Source of the DNA: Kiritimatiellota bacterium | Lineage (GTDB): Bacteria; Verrucomicrobiota; Kiritimatiellia; JAAZAB01 | Direction: 5' to 3' | Assembly (NCBI GenBank): GCA_026398415.1 | Contig: JAPLSY010000012.1 | Span: 1 to 32,000, forward strand | DNA length: 32,000 bases | Shown: positions 7,751 through 14,936 of the stretch, in pieces | Layout: each line of letters starts with the position of its first letter | Numbering within the stretch: position 1 is the stretch's first letter | Translations under genes and position numbers: made by a program | The notes under the pieces: model-generated | Told to the model about the DNA's origin: nothing | The model's input: the letters and a program-made list of their open reading frames with translations, nothing else | The model's database searches: none

Positions 7751-8413
7751 TCAAGGTTTCGATAGTTGTTCCGGCCGCGCCGCACGCATGATTGCGGCGC
7801 CATAGATTACCAGTCTTTCCACGACATCGGCTTCGTTGATGGCGATATCCGGCGGCAGAGGAAACGCTCTTTCCACCATCAGCAAGGCATGATGCAGCGC
7901 GGCGATAACGACACTCATGCGCCAGAAGACTTCCTCCCGGGTAAGGTCCGGCCGCGCCCTGAGCAAGGCCGCATCAAACCGCTGCGACAGGGTTTGAAAT
8001 TGGGCGTGAAACAGGCTTTCTATTTTAGGACTCGGTTCCGCCAGGCAGCGGCCCATCAGCTTTCTGAACGTGGTGTTCCGATTCTCGCCCTCCTTGCTGA
8101 ACGCCGGAACAATGAACGCTCGCAGAATGTCTTCCACTGGCGGCCTACGCTTGCCCGCAGCTTTCTCAACGGCGTCGAGCGCCGCCAGCCGCGCCTGGGT
8201 GACGGGCGTCAGACGCCGATCAAAAATGGCCGCAATCAGCCCTTGTTTGGTACCGAAATAGTAGTTGATGGCACCCAGGCTGGTTTTGGCTGCTTTGGTA
8301 ATATCGCGGACCGAGACGACTTCCAATCCATGATCGGCAAACAGACGTTCGGCCACATCCAGAATATGCGTCTTGGTCTTGGATTGCGATGGACGGTTGC
8401 CTTCAATGTTCAT
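7751..8413 (-). CDS. TetR/AcrR-family transcriptional regulator of the efflux operon
   Basis: From ATG 8413 the protein is 220 residues, normal for TetR. An N-terminal helix-turn-helix spans ILDVAERLFADHGLE to the recognition region TSLGAINYYFGTKQGLI, and a ligand-binding helical C-terminal domain follows. A second in-frame ATG exists at 8443. The start at 8413 is preferred because AGAAGAGG lies 9 bases upstream, and because the candidate -10 (8460-8455) would put the mRNA start almost on top of 8443. TetR proteins usually repress their own operon until a drug-like ligand binds. The gene is first in the operon and abuts the outer-membrane-factor gene, so it is probably autoregulated with the pump. 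Confidence 0.92.
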   Translation of the reverse strand: MNIEGNRPSQSKTKTHILDVAERLFADHGLEVVSVRDITKAAKTSLGAINYYFGTKQGLIAAIFDRRLTPVTQARLAALDAVEKAAGKRRPPVEDILRAFIVPAFSKEGENRNTTFRKLMGRCLAEPSPKIESLFHAQFQTLSQRFDAALLRARPDLTREEVFWRMSVVIAALHHALLMVERAFPLPPDIAINEADVVERLVIYGAAIMRAARPEQLSKP

Positions 8414-8443
8414 CGTATTACGCCTCTTCTCTTGTTTATTCAT

Positions 8444-8460
8444 CGAACGTTCGTATTGTA
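8444..8460 (-). promoter_or_regulatory. Candidate TetR operator and -10 element of the efflux operon
   Basis: A perfect 10-base palindrome, CGAACGTTCG, occupies 8444-8453. Immediately upstream on the minus strand is TACAAT (8460-8455), a 5-of-6 match to the -10 consensus. No convincing -35 was seen. An operator at the transcription start fits TetR-type autorepression. The link to the adjacent TetR protein is inferred from position. Confidence 0.5.
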
Positions 8461-8542
8461 GCCCTTAACGCATCAGATCATTGCACGTGAATCCGTACTT
8501 GGCTAATTCGGACTTGATATGAGCGACCCTCTTGCGGAGATG

Positions 8543-8641
8543 CTATGCAGCAGATTCATGGCCGTTAACTTCCTCGGTATCGGTGTCGAACAGGAGGTTG
8601 TCCCGCACGATCGCTTTTTCTTTTGCTTCTTCTCGCGTCAT
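8543..8641 (-). CDS. Possible 32-residue peptide or gene fragment
   Basis: An ATG at 8641 opens a frame beginning MTREEAKEKAIVRDNLL and ending GHESAA at a TAG (8545-8543). The composition is charged and amphipathic, like a helical protein tail. The frame also stays open about 16 codons upstream of the ATG with protein-like composition (ERLEWAKQSGRGKAV) before a stop. It could be a small gene, or the C-terminal scrap of a lost one. The ribosome-binding site is weak. Nothing else coding was seen between the regulator and the exported protein at 8685. Confidence 0.25.
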   Translation of the reverse strand: MTREEAKEKAIVRDNLLFDTDTEEVNGHESAA

Positions 8642-8684
8642 GACTGCTTTTCCACGCCCGGATTGTTTCGCCCATTCCAGGCGC

Positions 8685-9005
8685 TCACCCTAATTGGGCA
8701 TCTGTGCCGAGGGGGCAGCGGTTGTGCAATTTTGGCCTTGTTTTGCTTTCGGCAGGTATGGAGGACGACGAATTTGTGGACGCGTTAGCATCAGGGATGG
8801 CAGACGACGACACTGAATTCGTCGGCGTATTGGTGCCTGTCGGCAGGCCTAATGATTTCTTAACGTCTTTGACAATATTGCTGGTAGCGACGTTTCCGGC
8901 ATTGCTTAATTCTTGTCCAATCTGTTTGAATAATTGAGCCGAGCCGTAATAGGCGATGCCAACCGTAAAAATGAATATTAAGGAAAAAAGCAAACACTTT
9001 TTCAT
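8685..9005 (-). CDS. Small exported protein, function unknown
   Basis: The protein is 106 residues. It begins with a textbook signal peptide (MKKCLLFSLIFIFTVGIAYYG, cleavage probably near GSA-Q). A short amphipathic segment follows (LFKQIGQELSNAG), then a low-complexity Ser/Thr/Asn/Pro tail. GGAGGA lies about 10 bases upstream of the start. It directly follows the Ig-like lipoprotein at 9045 on the same strand, 39 bases away. It is therefore probably in the transcription unit that starts at the conserved element at 9553-9602. No family is recognised. The last 15 or so residues look less natural than the rest, so a frameshift near the end is possible. Confidence 0.65.
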   Translation of the reverse strand: MKKCLLFSLIFIFTVGIAYYGSAQLFKQIGQELSNAGNVATSNIVKDVKKSLGLPTGTNTPTNSVSSSAIPDANASTNSSSSIPAESKTRPKLHNRCPLGTDAQLG

Positions 9006-9044
9006 GATGAATGATTCCTCCGATGGGAGTGTTGCCGTTAGTTG

Positions 9045-9464
9045 TTATCTTTGCCTTATTGTTGCGTATACGGAGCTACCGCCATCGTCTGTGAGCGTAA
9101 GCGTATTTGTTCCAATGTTCGTCGTGTTCTGATACAGGGCAGTGGCATCTGCCGTGTAGAGCGTGCCAAGGGAATCATCGCTTAGCGACCAGGTATAGTT
9201 GCTGGTCCCTCCGCTGGCGGCAAACTCGGTGACGATCACAGAGCTGGCGTCAAGCGTGACCGAGGCCGGGGTAATCACTAAGTCCGATTCCGAGGCGGTT
9301 CCACCCAGTTCGCATCCGGCGATCAACACGGGAAGGATACATATTATGATCCATGCATACACCCCTGTCGGTATTTGATTGTGTCTGGTATCCGTACATT
9401 TTACAGAATTATATTGATCTCTATTTTGCAGGTCCATGATCTTTCTGCTTCTTTTGCTTTGCAT
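9045..9464 (-). CDS. Lipoprotein with Ig-like domain, paralogue of the one at 19190
   Basis: The protein is 139 residues. GGAGGA 6 bases before ATG 9464 supports this start, although it leaves a long N-terminus before the membrane segment (WIIICILPVLIAGC) and lipobox cysteine at about residue 51. The mature part is one small beta-sandwich-like domain with YTWSLSDDSLGTLY and TNIGTNTLTLTDDGG. The same pattern (YTWSLSNASLG, then TNIVGTNVVTVTD) recurs in the lipoprotein at 19190-19570, so the two are paralogues. The location should be the periplasmic face of the outer membrane. It is the first gene after the conserved element at 9553-9602. A role as a partner of the nearby secretins is suggested only by context. 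Confidence 0.75.
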   Translation of the reverse strand: MQSKRSRKIMDLQNRDQYNSVKCTDTRHNQIPTGVYAWIIICILPVLIAGCELGGTASESDLVITPASVTLDASSVIVTEFAASGGTSNYTWSLSDDSLGTLYTADATALYQNTTNIGTNTLTLTDDGGSSVYATIRQR

Positions 9465-9552
9465 AACTTTCCTCCACTTAATGGTTTTACTTGTTCCTGC
9501 ACGTTCGTTTGTTGAAAAATACGCCTCGGATTTTTTTTATCGCCATTATTAA

Positions 9553-9602
9553 ATAATCTTCTCATTACATTTTCACGTGTGTCCGGATTACAAAACTGTA
9601 AT
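9553..9602 (-). promoter_or_regulatory. Conserved promoter element, copy A
   Basis: On the plus strand ATTAC occurs at 9564-9568 and again at 9587-9591, with the inverted GTAAT at 9598-9602. The spacing is 18 and 6 bases, identical to the copies at 14422-14460 and 20358-20396. On the minus strand a -10-like GATTAT (9558-9553) follows the last box by 5 bases. The bases CCGG before the second box and TTTT after the first are also shared. It lies 100 bases upstream of the lipoprotein gene at 9464. Confidence 0.75.
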
Positions 9603-9635
9603 AATGGCGGGCGTAAAGACAGGACACTTTGCCAG

Positions 9636-11033
9636 TCATGCTTTCTTAATCCCTTTTTTTAGCACTCTAAACAAGATCTCTGGAAGCCCGATGAAAACGT
9701 ATATTAATTCGGATTTCGCCAGTAATTGTATCTTGCAGACCTTTCGGATTATCTTCACGATCTGTCCTAAAGTATAAAATTTAAATTTTATCCTGCTTCG
9801 TATCCGTTTTAAGTCCGTGATGCTATACCGGTCTGAATATACTGAGCCATGCGTGGCGGTGTAATGATAGCCGGGGGTGTTTTCGATCACTTCCTTCAAC
9901 GGAGAAAACTTTTCTACTCTAAGCTTTTGAAAACTTATCGAATCAAGCTTTAACTCTTTCGCAAACCGAGCTATGTATACCATCTCTTCTTCCGTCTCAC
10001 CGATATTGCCGTAAATAAAATAGCCGTGGATAAAGAAATTGTATTTGTTTAATATTTTGAATGCTGCCCTTACCTGCTGCTGAGTAAAACCCTTGTCGAG
10101 CTGCTTTAAAATCTTATCATGGGGCGATTCTATGCCCACGAGAAGAATCTTGAAACCAGCCTCTTCCGCCTTTTTCAGCAGTTCTTCATCCCTTGCGATT
10201 TCAATCCGGGTCTGGACAATGAATATTTTCTTGATTCCGTTCTCTATGATCAGGTCGCATAGCGTTTTGCTTCTTTCGGGATTCGTAAAGAAATTATCAT
10301 CACTGAACATGATGACATCAGCGGAAATGCTTTTGATCTCTTTAATAACTGATTCAAGAGGTCTCTCTATATATGTCCTTTTCTGCCCAAGCGGGTTTAA
10401 GTTGAATGTGCAAAACTTGCAATTATAGGGGCACCCCCTGGAAGCAAGCACAGTGTCAAAGGTTAGATTTGTTAGCCGAACCCCGTTGAGCATTCCATAA
10501 TAATTATGCCTTCTAAGTGATCTGTCCGGGAAAGCAATCCGACAGATATCCGGGGAGGGTCTGGCCTTATTGTGAATCACTGTCCCGTTCTCACGATACG
10601 AAAGTCCAAGAATATCTTTTAGGGGAACGCCATTAACAAAATCCCTAATCGTCTCTTCCCCTTCGCCTCTCACAATGATATCAATATTCGGGCATTTATC
10701 GAAAAGGCGTTCAACCTCCGCCGTCGCCTTATTTCCTCCAACTACCGTGGTCACTTCATCCGGAAATTTGCAGATAAGATCGCAAACCGCATTAAATCGG
10801 GAATTCCAGGTAATGCTTATACATAAAAGGTCTATCTCTTTTTTAATAAAGTCGGATAATATTATGACATCCTGATATTCCTGTTCGTATCTCAAATCAA
10901 GCAGGGTTACCTTATCAACAAGGTCTTTAATGTTTGTCGCAATATATTCCAGTCCCGTGGGAGGGAATATCCCCATCGTTGACGTGGAATCGCTCAAATG
11001 AGGGTTGAGGGCAAGTACATGTTTATACTTCAT
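9636..11033 (-). CDS. B12-binding-type radical SAM protein
   Basis: The protein is 465 residues. The N-terminal part (about 1-145) resembles a cobalamin-binding domain of the kind found in many radical SAM enzymes: FPPTGLEYIATNI, then VVGGNKATAEVERL and IIVRGEGEETI. It lacks an obvious DxHxxG motif, so cobalamin would bind base-on or not at all. The radical SAM core carries the iron-sulfur motif CxxxCxxC as Cys201, Cys205 and Cys208 in SRGCPYNCKFC, followed by FSDDNFF and GIESPHDKIL. Such enzymes do methylations or difficult C-C or C-P chemistry. The substrate here is unknown. AAAGG precedes the start. The gene is markedly AT-richer than its neighbours, with 22 G/C in the 60 bases at 10021-10080, suggesting acquisition by transfer. 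It follows the secretin gene by 37 bases. Confidence 0.87.
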   Translation of the reverse strand: MKYKHVLALNPHLSDSTSTMGIFPPTGLEYIATNIKDLVDKVTLLDLRYEQEYQDVIILSDFIKKEIDLLCISITWNSRFNAVCDLICKFPDEVTTVVGGNKATAEVERLFDKCPNIDIIVRGEGEETIRDFVNGVPLKDILGLSYRENGTVIHNKARPSPDICRIAFPDRSLRRHNYYGMLNGVRLTNLTFDTVLASRGCPYNCKFCTFNLNPLGQKRTYIERPLESVIKEIKSISADVIMFSDDNFFTNPERSKTLCDLIIENGIKKIFIVQTRIEIARDEELLKKAEEAGFKILLVGIESPHDKILKQLDKGFTQQQVRAAFKILNKYNFFIHGYFIYGNIGETEEEMVYIARFAKELKLDSISFQKLRVEKFSPLKEVIENTPGYHYTATHGSVYSDRYSITDLKRIRSRIKFKFYTLGQIVKIIRKVCKIQLLAKSELIYVFIGLPEILFRVLKKGIKKA

Positions 11034-11070
11034 TTTGACCTTTCCCGTTGACTAATGGCAAAATGTTGCC

Positions 11071-13716
11071 CTATTTGGCTCCGACCATATCAAGTGGATC
11101 TTCGACATCAATGTTCTCATACTTAAGGTCCACCAATGTATCCATTGAGGGCGACTCGGGCACACTCGGCATCAGTGCCGACTTGGTCCCACCTGCCGAC
11201 AATTTCGGCATGACGTCAACCTCGCGGGATTTATAGGAGGACGAGGACGCCGGTTTCTGGTCGCGTGCCGGTGCATCCTTTTGCTTTTTCATCCCTTTCT
11301 GTTCCTTGGCGCTCGGCGACGCCAGCGTGCTGTCTGACCAGCCCCTGGTCCACAGATTAGAGGCTTCCGCGATATAGCCATGACGGCGCACGGTTTCGGC
11401 ATATGCTTTCTCCGGCGTGTTCAGCACGTAGGGCGTCATAAGTACAATCAGTTCACGCCGAGTCGTTTCATTATCGTCCGACCGGAACAACACGCCCAGA
11501 AACGGAATATCACCCAGGAAGGGAATCTTAGTCCGGCTTTTGGAACCGTCCGAGGAAACAATCCCGCCGATCACAATCGTTCGCCCATCATTGACGGCAA
11601 CAGACGCGGTGAAATCGCGGGTTGTGATCACCGGCACATTGTTGTCGTCAATGATCACGTCTTCGCCCTTATTATCAATTTTCTGTTTAATATCCATGAT
11701 AACGAACCCCTTTTTATTGATATGCGGGGTCACTTCCAGCTGAATGCCGATATCAACGTATTGGTAGGTCGTTGACTGCTGGCCGCTGTAAGTGCTGGAG
11801 CCGGTCATGACGGGTCGCTTTTCGCCCACCATGATCTTGGCTTCCTTGTTGTCGGTGGTCAGAATAATCGGCATGGAGAGGATTTTTGCCTCCGAGGACG
11901 ACGCGAGCATATTGACAACAGCGTCAATGTTGTAATCAAAGAAGGTGAAATAATAGCTCAGACCCGAGCCCGTGCTGGCGGGAAGGTCCAAGATCGTATT
12001 GATGGAGGAACCGTCTGTGAGCGTTGCGTTTGCTCCAGAGCGGCTGGCGCCGCCAATGCCGAGGAACGCACTCTTCCCGCCACTCTGCGTTTTGTTGTAG
12101 GCAATCATGGAACGCTGGAGCCAGTCAACCCCCACCTTGATCTTGTCGGTCAGCCCGATCTCGACGATCACCACTTCGATCAGCACCTGCGATAGCATGA
12201 TGTCAATCTGCCGCAGGACGTCCTCGATGATGACCATGTCCGACCGGTTGGCCATGACCAGGAGCGAGTTAATGCGGGTATCGGCAATGATTTTAACGTC
12301 GGAGGACAGTTTGCCGGCAAGCTGGATTTCACCTGTTTTTTCCGTGGTGGTACTCTTCTTGGATTCCGTTGTGGACATCGTGGCGGCCGGGAGCCCGAAA
12401 GTTGACGTAGGCGCAGGCACGGGCGTGGTGGCCGGAGTCGCCTGTGAACTCGTGGTCTTGGAGGACGACCCGCCGAGGAGATTGTTCAGCACCGCGACCA
12501 CATCTTTGGAATCGGCGTATTCCAGCGGGAACATCTTGATGCTGACTTCCGGTTCCACCTTCCGGTCCAAGGCGGCAATAATGTTGGTAAAAAACGAAAG
12601 CTGTTCCGGCCGGGTAATGACAATCAGCGAATTGATACGGTCATCCGCCACCATCTTGACCTTGCTCTGGATCAAGCCCCGGTCCAGGGCCGGCTGGTTC
12701 ACGTCCACCACTGTCGGTTGTGCTATGGCTGGCTGACCGGGCTGAAAGGGTTGCATCGGCATGCGCGTGGCGAGCTGTTGCCGGACGACTTTGCTCTTGG
12801 ATTCCTTGGCCTGGACATCGGCAATGATAGACTCGATTTTGCTTTGGATTTCCGAGGCCTTGGCATAGGTAATGGGGAAAATGCGCAATTCCTCACGGGA
12901 TTCCAACGGCTGGTCAATAATGGTCAGGATTTCCAGAATGCGCTTCAGGTTTAGCGCCGTTTCCGTGATCAGCAGGCAATTGACCCGTTCCAGCGGCATG
13001 ACCTTACCGTAGGAATGGAGTAGGTTTTGAATCGTGGCTTGGGCTTCCGTAATCTCAAGGTGCTTGAGTTCGACGATCCGGCTCACGAGGTGGTCAGTGT
13101 CCGCGATATCCTTTTCCATAAGACCGGTACCGGTGGCCATGCCCTGCTGGCGCGCAGCGCCGATCTGCGCGACTTTCAGGAATTTGTCGCCCATCGGCAC
13201 CAAGGCAATGCCGTTCATGGCCAGCACCCCTTCAATGGCCAGCAGGGCTTCACGCTTGGGCAGACGCTTGGGGCACTTCAACGTGATTTTGACGGCGGGC
13301 ACATCCGGAGCCCGCATTAGCGCCAGCCCTGTCCAGTCACTATACTGTTTGAGGACCTCCTCGACATCCATATTTTCGTACTTGAGACCCACCAGCGTAT
13401 CCATTGAGGGCGACTCGGGCACACTCGGTGTCAGTGCCGGCTGGTTCTTGTCCGTGGCTGAGCTTTCGTCCTCCGGTTCCGAATTGTCCGATGCTATATC
13501 TTTCGCTAACGCCAAGGGGATCGAACTCGTGGTCACAGGGGCAGGACTCCGGCCCGGCACGGCGGACAGCAGAGGCGCCGCGTCAGGATCCGGGACGGCA
13601 GCCTGACCCCAAGCCGCACTCTGACATAACCCGCTTATCAGCCCCGTCGTCAGTATCCAAATGTGCCAATGTGATTGAATTTGACCTCGTTTTGGTTGAC
13701 GAACCTTTGCGCCCAA
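11071..13716 (-). CDS. Secretin, GspD/type II secretion-like, with duplicated terminal segment
   Basis: The protein is 881 residues. A basic N-terminus and hydrophobic stretch (IWILTTGLISGL) form a signal peptide. An N0/STN-like domain lies at about 108-185 and repeated ring domains at about 210-275, 277-385 and 393-508. A long Ser/Thr/Pro linker sits at 417-462. The secretin domain spans about 510-768 and has the signature IPFLGDIPFLG at 731-741. Secretins form multimeric gated channels in the outer membrane. No in-frame ATG exists near the start. The best start is TTG 13716, with no clear Shine-Dalgarno. Oddly, residues 847-872 near the C-terminus repeat residues 94-119 (23 of 26 identical). 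It follows a 140-residue exported-protein gene, with a strong hairpin between them. It is one of three secretins in 8 kb. Confidence 0.9.
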   Translation of the reverse strand: MGAKVRQPKRGQIQSHWHIWILTTGLISGLCQSAAWGQAAVPDPDAAPLLSAVPGRSPAPVTTSSIPLALAKDIASDNSEPEDESSATDKNQPALTPSVPESPSMDTLVGLKYENMDVEEVLKQYSDWTGLALMRAPDVPAVKITLKCPKRLPKREALLAIEGVLAMNGIALVPMGDKFLKVAQIGAARQQGMATGTGLMEKDIADTDHLVSRIVELKHLEITEAQATIQNLLHSYGKVMPLERVNCLLITETALNLKRILEILTIIDQPLESREELRIFPITYAKASEIQSKIESIIADVQAKESKSKVVRQQLATRMPMQPFQPGQPAIAQPTVVDVNQPALDRGLIQSKVKMVADDRINSLIVITRPEQLSFFTNIIAALDRKVEPEVSIKMFPLEYADSKDVVAVLNNLLGGSSSKTTSSQATPATTPVPAPTSTFGLPAATMSTTESKKSTTTEKTGEIQLAGKLSSDVKIIADTRINSLLVMANRSDMVIIEDVLRQIDIMLSQVLIEVVIVEIGLTDKIKVGVDWLQRSMIAYNKTQSGGKSAFLGIGGASRSGANATLTDGSSINTILDLPASTGSGLSYYFTFFDYNIDAVVNMLASSSEAKILSMPIILTTDNKEAKIMVGEKRPVMTGSSTYSGQQSTTYQYVDIGIQLEVTPHINKKGFVIMDIKQKIDNKGEDVIIDDNNVPVITTRDFTASVAVNDGRTIVIGGIVSSDGSKSRTKIPFLGDIPFLGVLFRSDDNETTRRELIVLMTPYVLNTPEKAYAETVRRHGYIAEASNLWTRGWSDSTLASPSAKEQKGMKKQKDAPARDQKPASSSSYKSREVDVMPKLSAGGTKSALMPSVPESPSMDTLVDLKYENIDVEDPLDMVGAK
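11102..11182. repeat. 3' copy of an ~80-base direct repeat inside the secretin gene
   Basis: This segment matches 13361-13441 in the same orientation and reading frame, with about 32 consecutive identical bases in the middle. Differences on either side are mostly synonymous. It encodes the C-terminal copy of the duplicated peptide (PSVPESPSMDTLV, then LKYEN). Confidence 0.85.
13361..13441. repeat. 5' copy of the ~80-base direct repeat inside the secretin gene
   Basis: This is the partner of 11102-11182. It encodes the junction between the post-signal linker and the N0 domain (PSVPESPSMDTLV, then LKYEN and the N0 helix VLKQYSDW). The 3' copy loses similarity just where this N0 helix begins. 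Confidence 0.85.
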
Positions 13717-13790
13717 ATCCAGTGTGTGATGTAACTCGCTGAAGAAGCCTTGACTTGGTGATGTGCTGGGATAACAAGGCCCGCTGGTAA

Positions 13791-13826
13791 ATTACTGAGC
13801 GGCGCACCGGTGCACCGCTCAGTAAT
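13791..13826 (-). terminator. Strong intergenic hairpin between exported-protein gene and secretin gene
   Basis: The 36 bases form an almost perfect inverted repeat: outer arms ATTACTGAGCGG and CCGCTCAGTAAT pair over 12 bases and the inner part pairs further. The only interruption is one wobble-type mismatch. On the minus strand it lies about 30 bases after the stop of the 140-residue protein and 75 bases before the secretin start. There is no clear run of U after it, so it may be an attenuator, processing site or RNA-stabilising stem rather than a classical terminator. Confidence 0.55.
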
Positions 13827-13856
13827 CGTTTCTATGTGATTGTTCGGATACCGGGA

Positions 13857-14279
13857 TTACTCGGCCGCCGATGTCGTAGTCACAACGTCGATTTTTGTGA
13901 TTACCACAAGGTGGGTTGTTTTATTACCGTCTCTCTCCATCTGGAAGCCTTTGCCGACAATCGTCACGTTTTTATTCTCATATTCTTCCAGACTGACCGA
14001 GGCCGTCTGCTCACCACCCGGCGGCCCCATATGCTTTCCGGGCAATATGACCGTGTTGCCCGCGCTATCGCTCAGAACATACAGGGCCACCGTATTGCCG
14101 TCCGGCATTTGCATTTCTGCTTTCGTTACCTTTCCGGTCACGGTCATATCCGTGAGCGCGGGCCTTTCCCCTCCACACGGCGGCGGCGGAGGCGGCATAT
14201 CATCAGATTGAGCCATGGCACAAAATACGGAACTCAGCAGAACGACCGCAGCCGGCAAGGCGATAATGCTACGTTTCAT
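13857..14279 (-). CDS. Exported protein with OB-like small beta domain, function unknown
   Basis: The protein is 140 residues. A signal peptide (MKRSIIALPAAVVLLSSVF, cleavage likely after AMA) is followed by a proline run and one Cys (MPPPPPPCGG). One domain of alternating strands comes next: DMTVTGKVTKAEM, TVALYVLSDSAGNTVILPG, and KNVTIVGKGFQMERDGN. That strand pattern resembles small OB-fold exported proteins, but no named family was recognised. AAGGAAG precedes the start at good spacing. The conserved promoter element at 14411-14460 lies upstream, with an unusual leader between. The gene precedes the 881-residue secretin and may act in the same envelope process. Confidence 0.78.
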   Translation of the reverse strand: MKRSIIALPAAVVLLSSVFCAMAQSDDMPPPPPPCGGERPALTDMTVTGKVTKAEMQMPDGNTVALYVLSDSAGNTVILPGKHMGPPGGEQTASVSLEEYENKNVTIVGKGFQMERDGNKTTHLVVITKIDVVTTTSAAE

Positions 14280-14304
14280 AGCTTGCTTCCTTTAATTAGG
14301 TTTT

Positions 14305-14391
14305 CTACTTAATCGAGATGCCGTTCAGACACAACACGAGTAATATTATGGCCGGCAAAGCCATCAGAATTAATTTTGCCGCACCTCCTTT
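14305..14391 (-). other. Leader region with unassigned strong ribosome-binding site and possible short peptide
   Basis: Between the conserved element and the 140-residue gene lies a near-perfect Shine-Dalgarno, AAAGGAGGT (minus strand, 14391-14383), with no ATG at the right distance. The nearest ATG (14364) is about 18 bases further on and encodes 19 hydrophobic residues, MALPAIILLVLCLNGISIK, ending at TAG 14307-14305. An ATT codon sits at ideal spacing and opens a 21-codon frame that stops nearby. Either could be a leader peptide, or the site could be a relic. Confidence 0.3.
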
Positions 14392-14410
14392 CTTTCGTTG
14401 TGCGTATTAA

Positions 14411-14460
14411 ATTATATTCTCATTACGTTTTCCTGTGCGGCCGGATTACAAAACCGTAAT
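14411..14460 (-). promoter_or_regulatory. Conserved promoter element, copy B
   Basis: ATTAC occurs at 14422-14426 and 14445-14449, with inverted GTAAT at 14456-14460, at exactly the spacing of copies A and C. On the minus strand a perfect TATAAT (14416-14411) follows the last box after 5 bases. The -35 position has only a poor match (CGCACA), as expected of an activator-dependent promoter. It heads the 140-residue exported-protein and 881-residue secretin unit. Confidence 0.8.
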
Positions 14461-14477
14461 GAACACGGCCTTGAATC

Positions 14478-14819
14478 TCAACTCTCTTCACCAATCGTCC
14501 CGGTATAATTCTCCAGAACTTCGACAACAGCATTAGCATCGTGCCACAAAGCTATTTCGCTAGCTCGCAATCCGCTCCGGTTCCGACTTTCCGGATCAGC
14601 CCCGGCCTCACAAAGCAGTCTGGCAATGTCTGCATGATTCCCCATTGCCGCGGCCATCAGCGGAGTCATTCCATACGCGTTTGCCGCATTAACATCGATT
14701 CCTGCCTCCAAGAGTTCTCTCACAGTGTCGCATTGGCCGCTATGTACAGCTAGAAGCAGTTCTGTTATCCCCCTGCCGTGCGGTTGTTTATTGTGAACGC
14801 TCATATAATCCCGCCGCAT
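14478..14819 (-). CDS. Ankyrin-repeat protein, short
   Basis: The protein is 113 residues and has about two and a half ankyrin repeats. The first is ELLLAVHSGQCDTVRELLEAG then IDVNAANAYGMTPL. The second is MAAAMGNHADIARLLCEAG then ADPESRNRSG. A degenerate helix pair follows at ALWHDANAVVEVLE. Ankyrin repeats are protein-binding surfaces with no enzymatic function of their own. No signal peptide is seen, so it is probably cytoplasmic. ATG 14819 is used, but ATG 14804 (MSVHNK) is equally possible, as neither has a strong ribosome-binding site. It lies 117 bases after the 701-residue secretin on the same strand, so it may be the last gene of that operon. Its partner is unknown. Confidence 0.72.
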   Translation of the reverse strand: MRRDYMSVHNKQPHGRGITELLLAVHSGQCDTVRELLEAGIDVNAANAYGMTPLMAAAMGNHADIARLLCEAGADPESRNRSGLRASEIALWHDANAVVEVLENYTGTIGEES

Positions 14820-14936
14820 ATTCCGCGCAACCGTTAACTACGCCAACTCGACTGTGGATTCGGTTGTCTCAGGTTCAGGGGGGCATGACTAAGATTCCAA
14901 TGTAAGATGCATCTCACTCACCCCTTACCTCTTCCC

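Noticed and set aside
8519..8788. 89-codon plus-strand frame near the TetR promoter
   Set aside because: Cys/Phe-rich unlikely composition, no start signal, and overlaps a more protein-like minus-strand frame.
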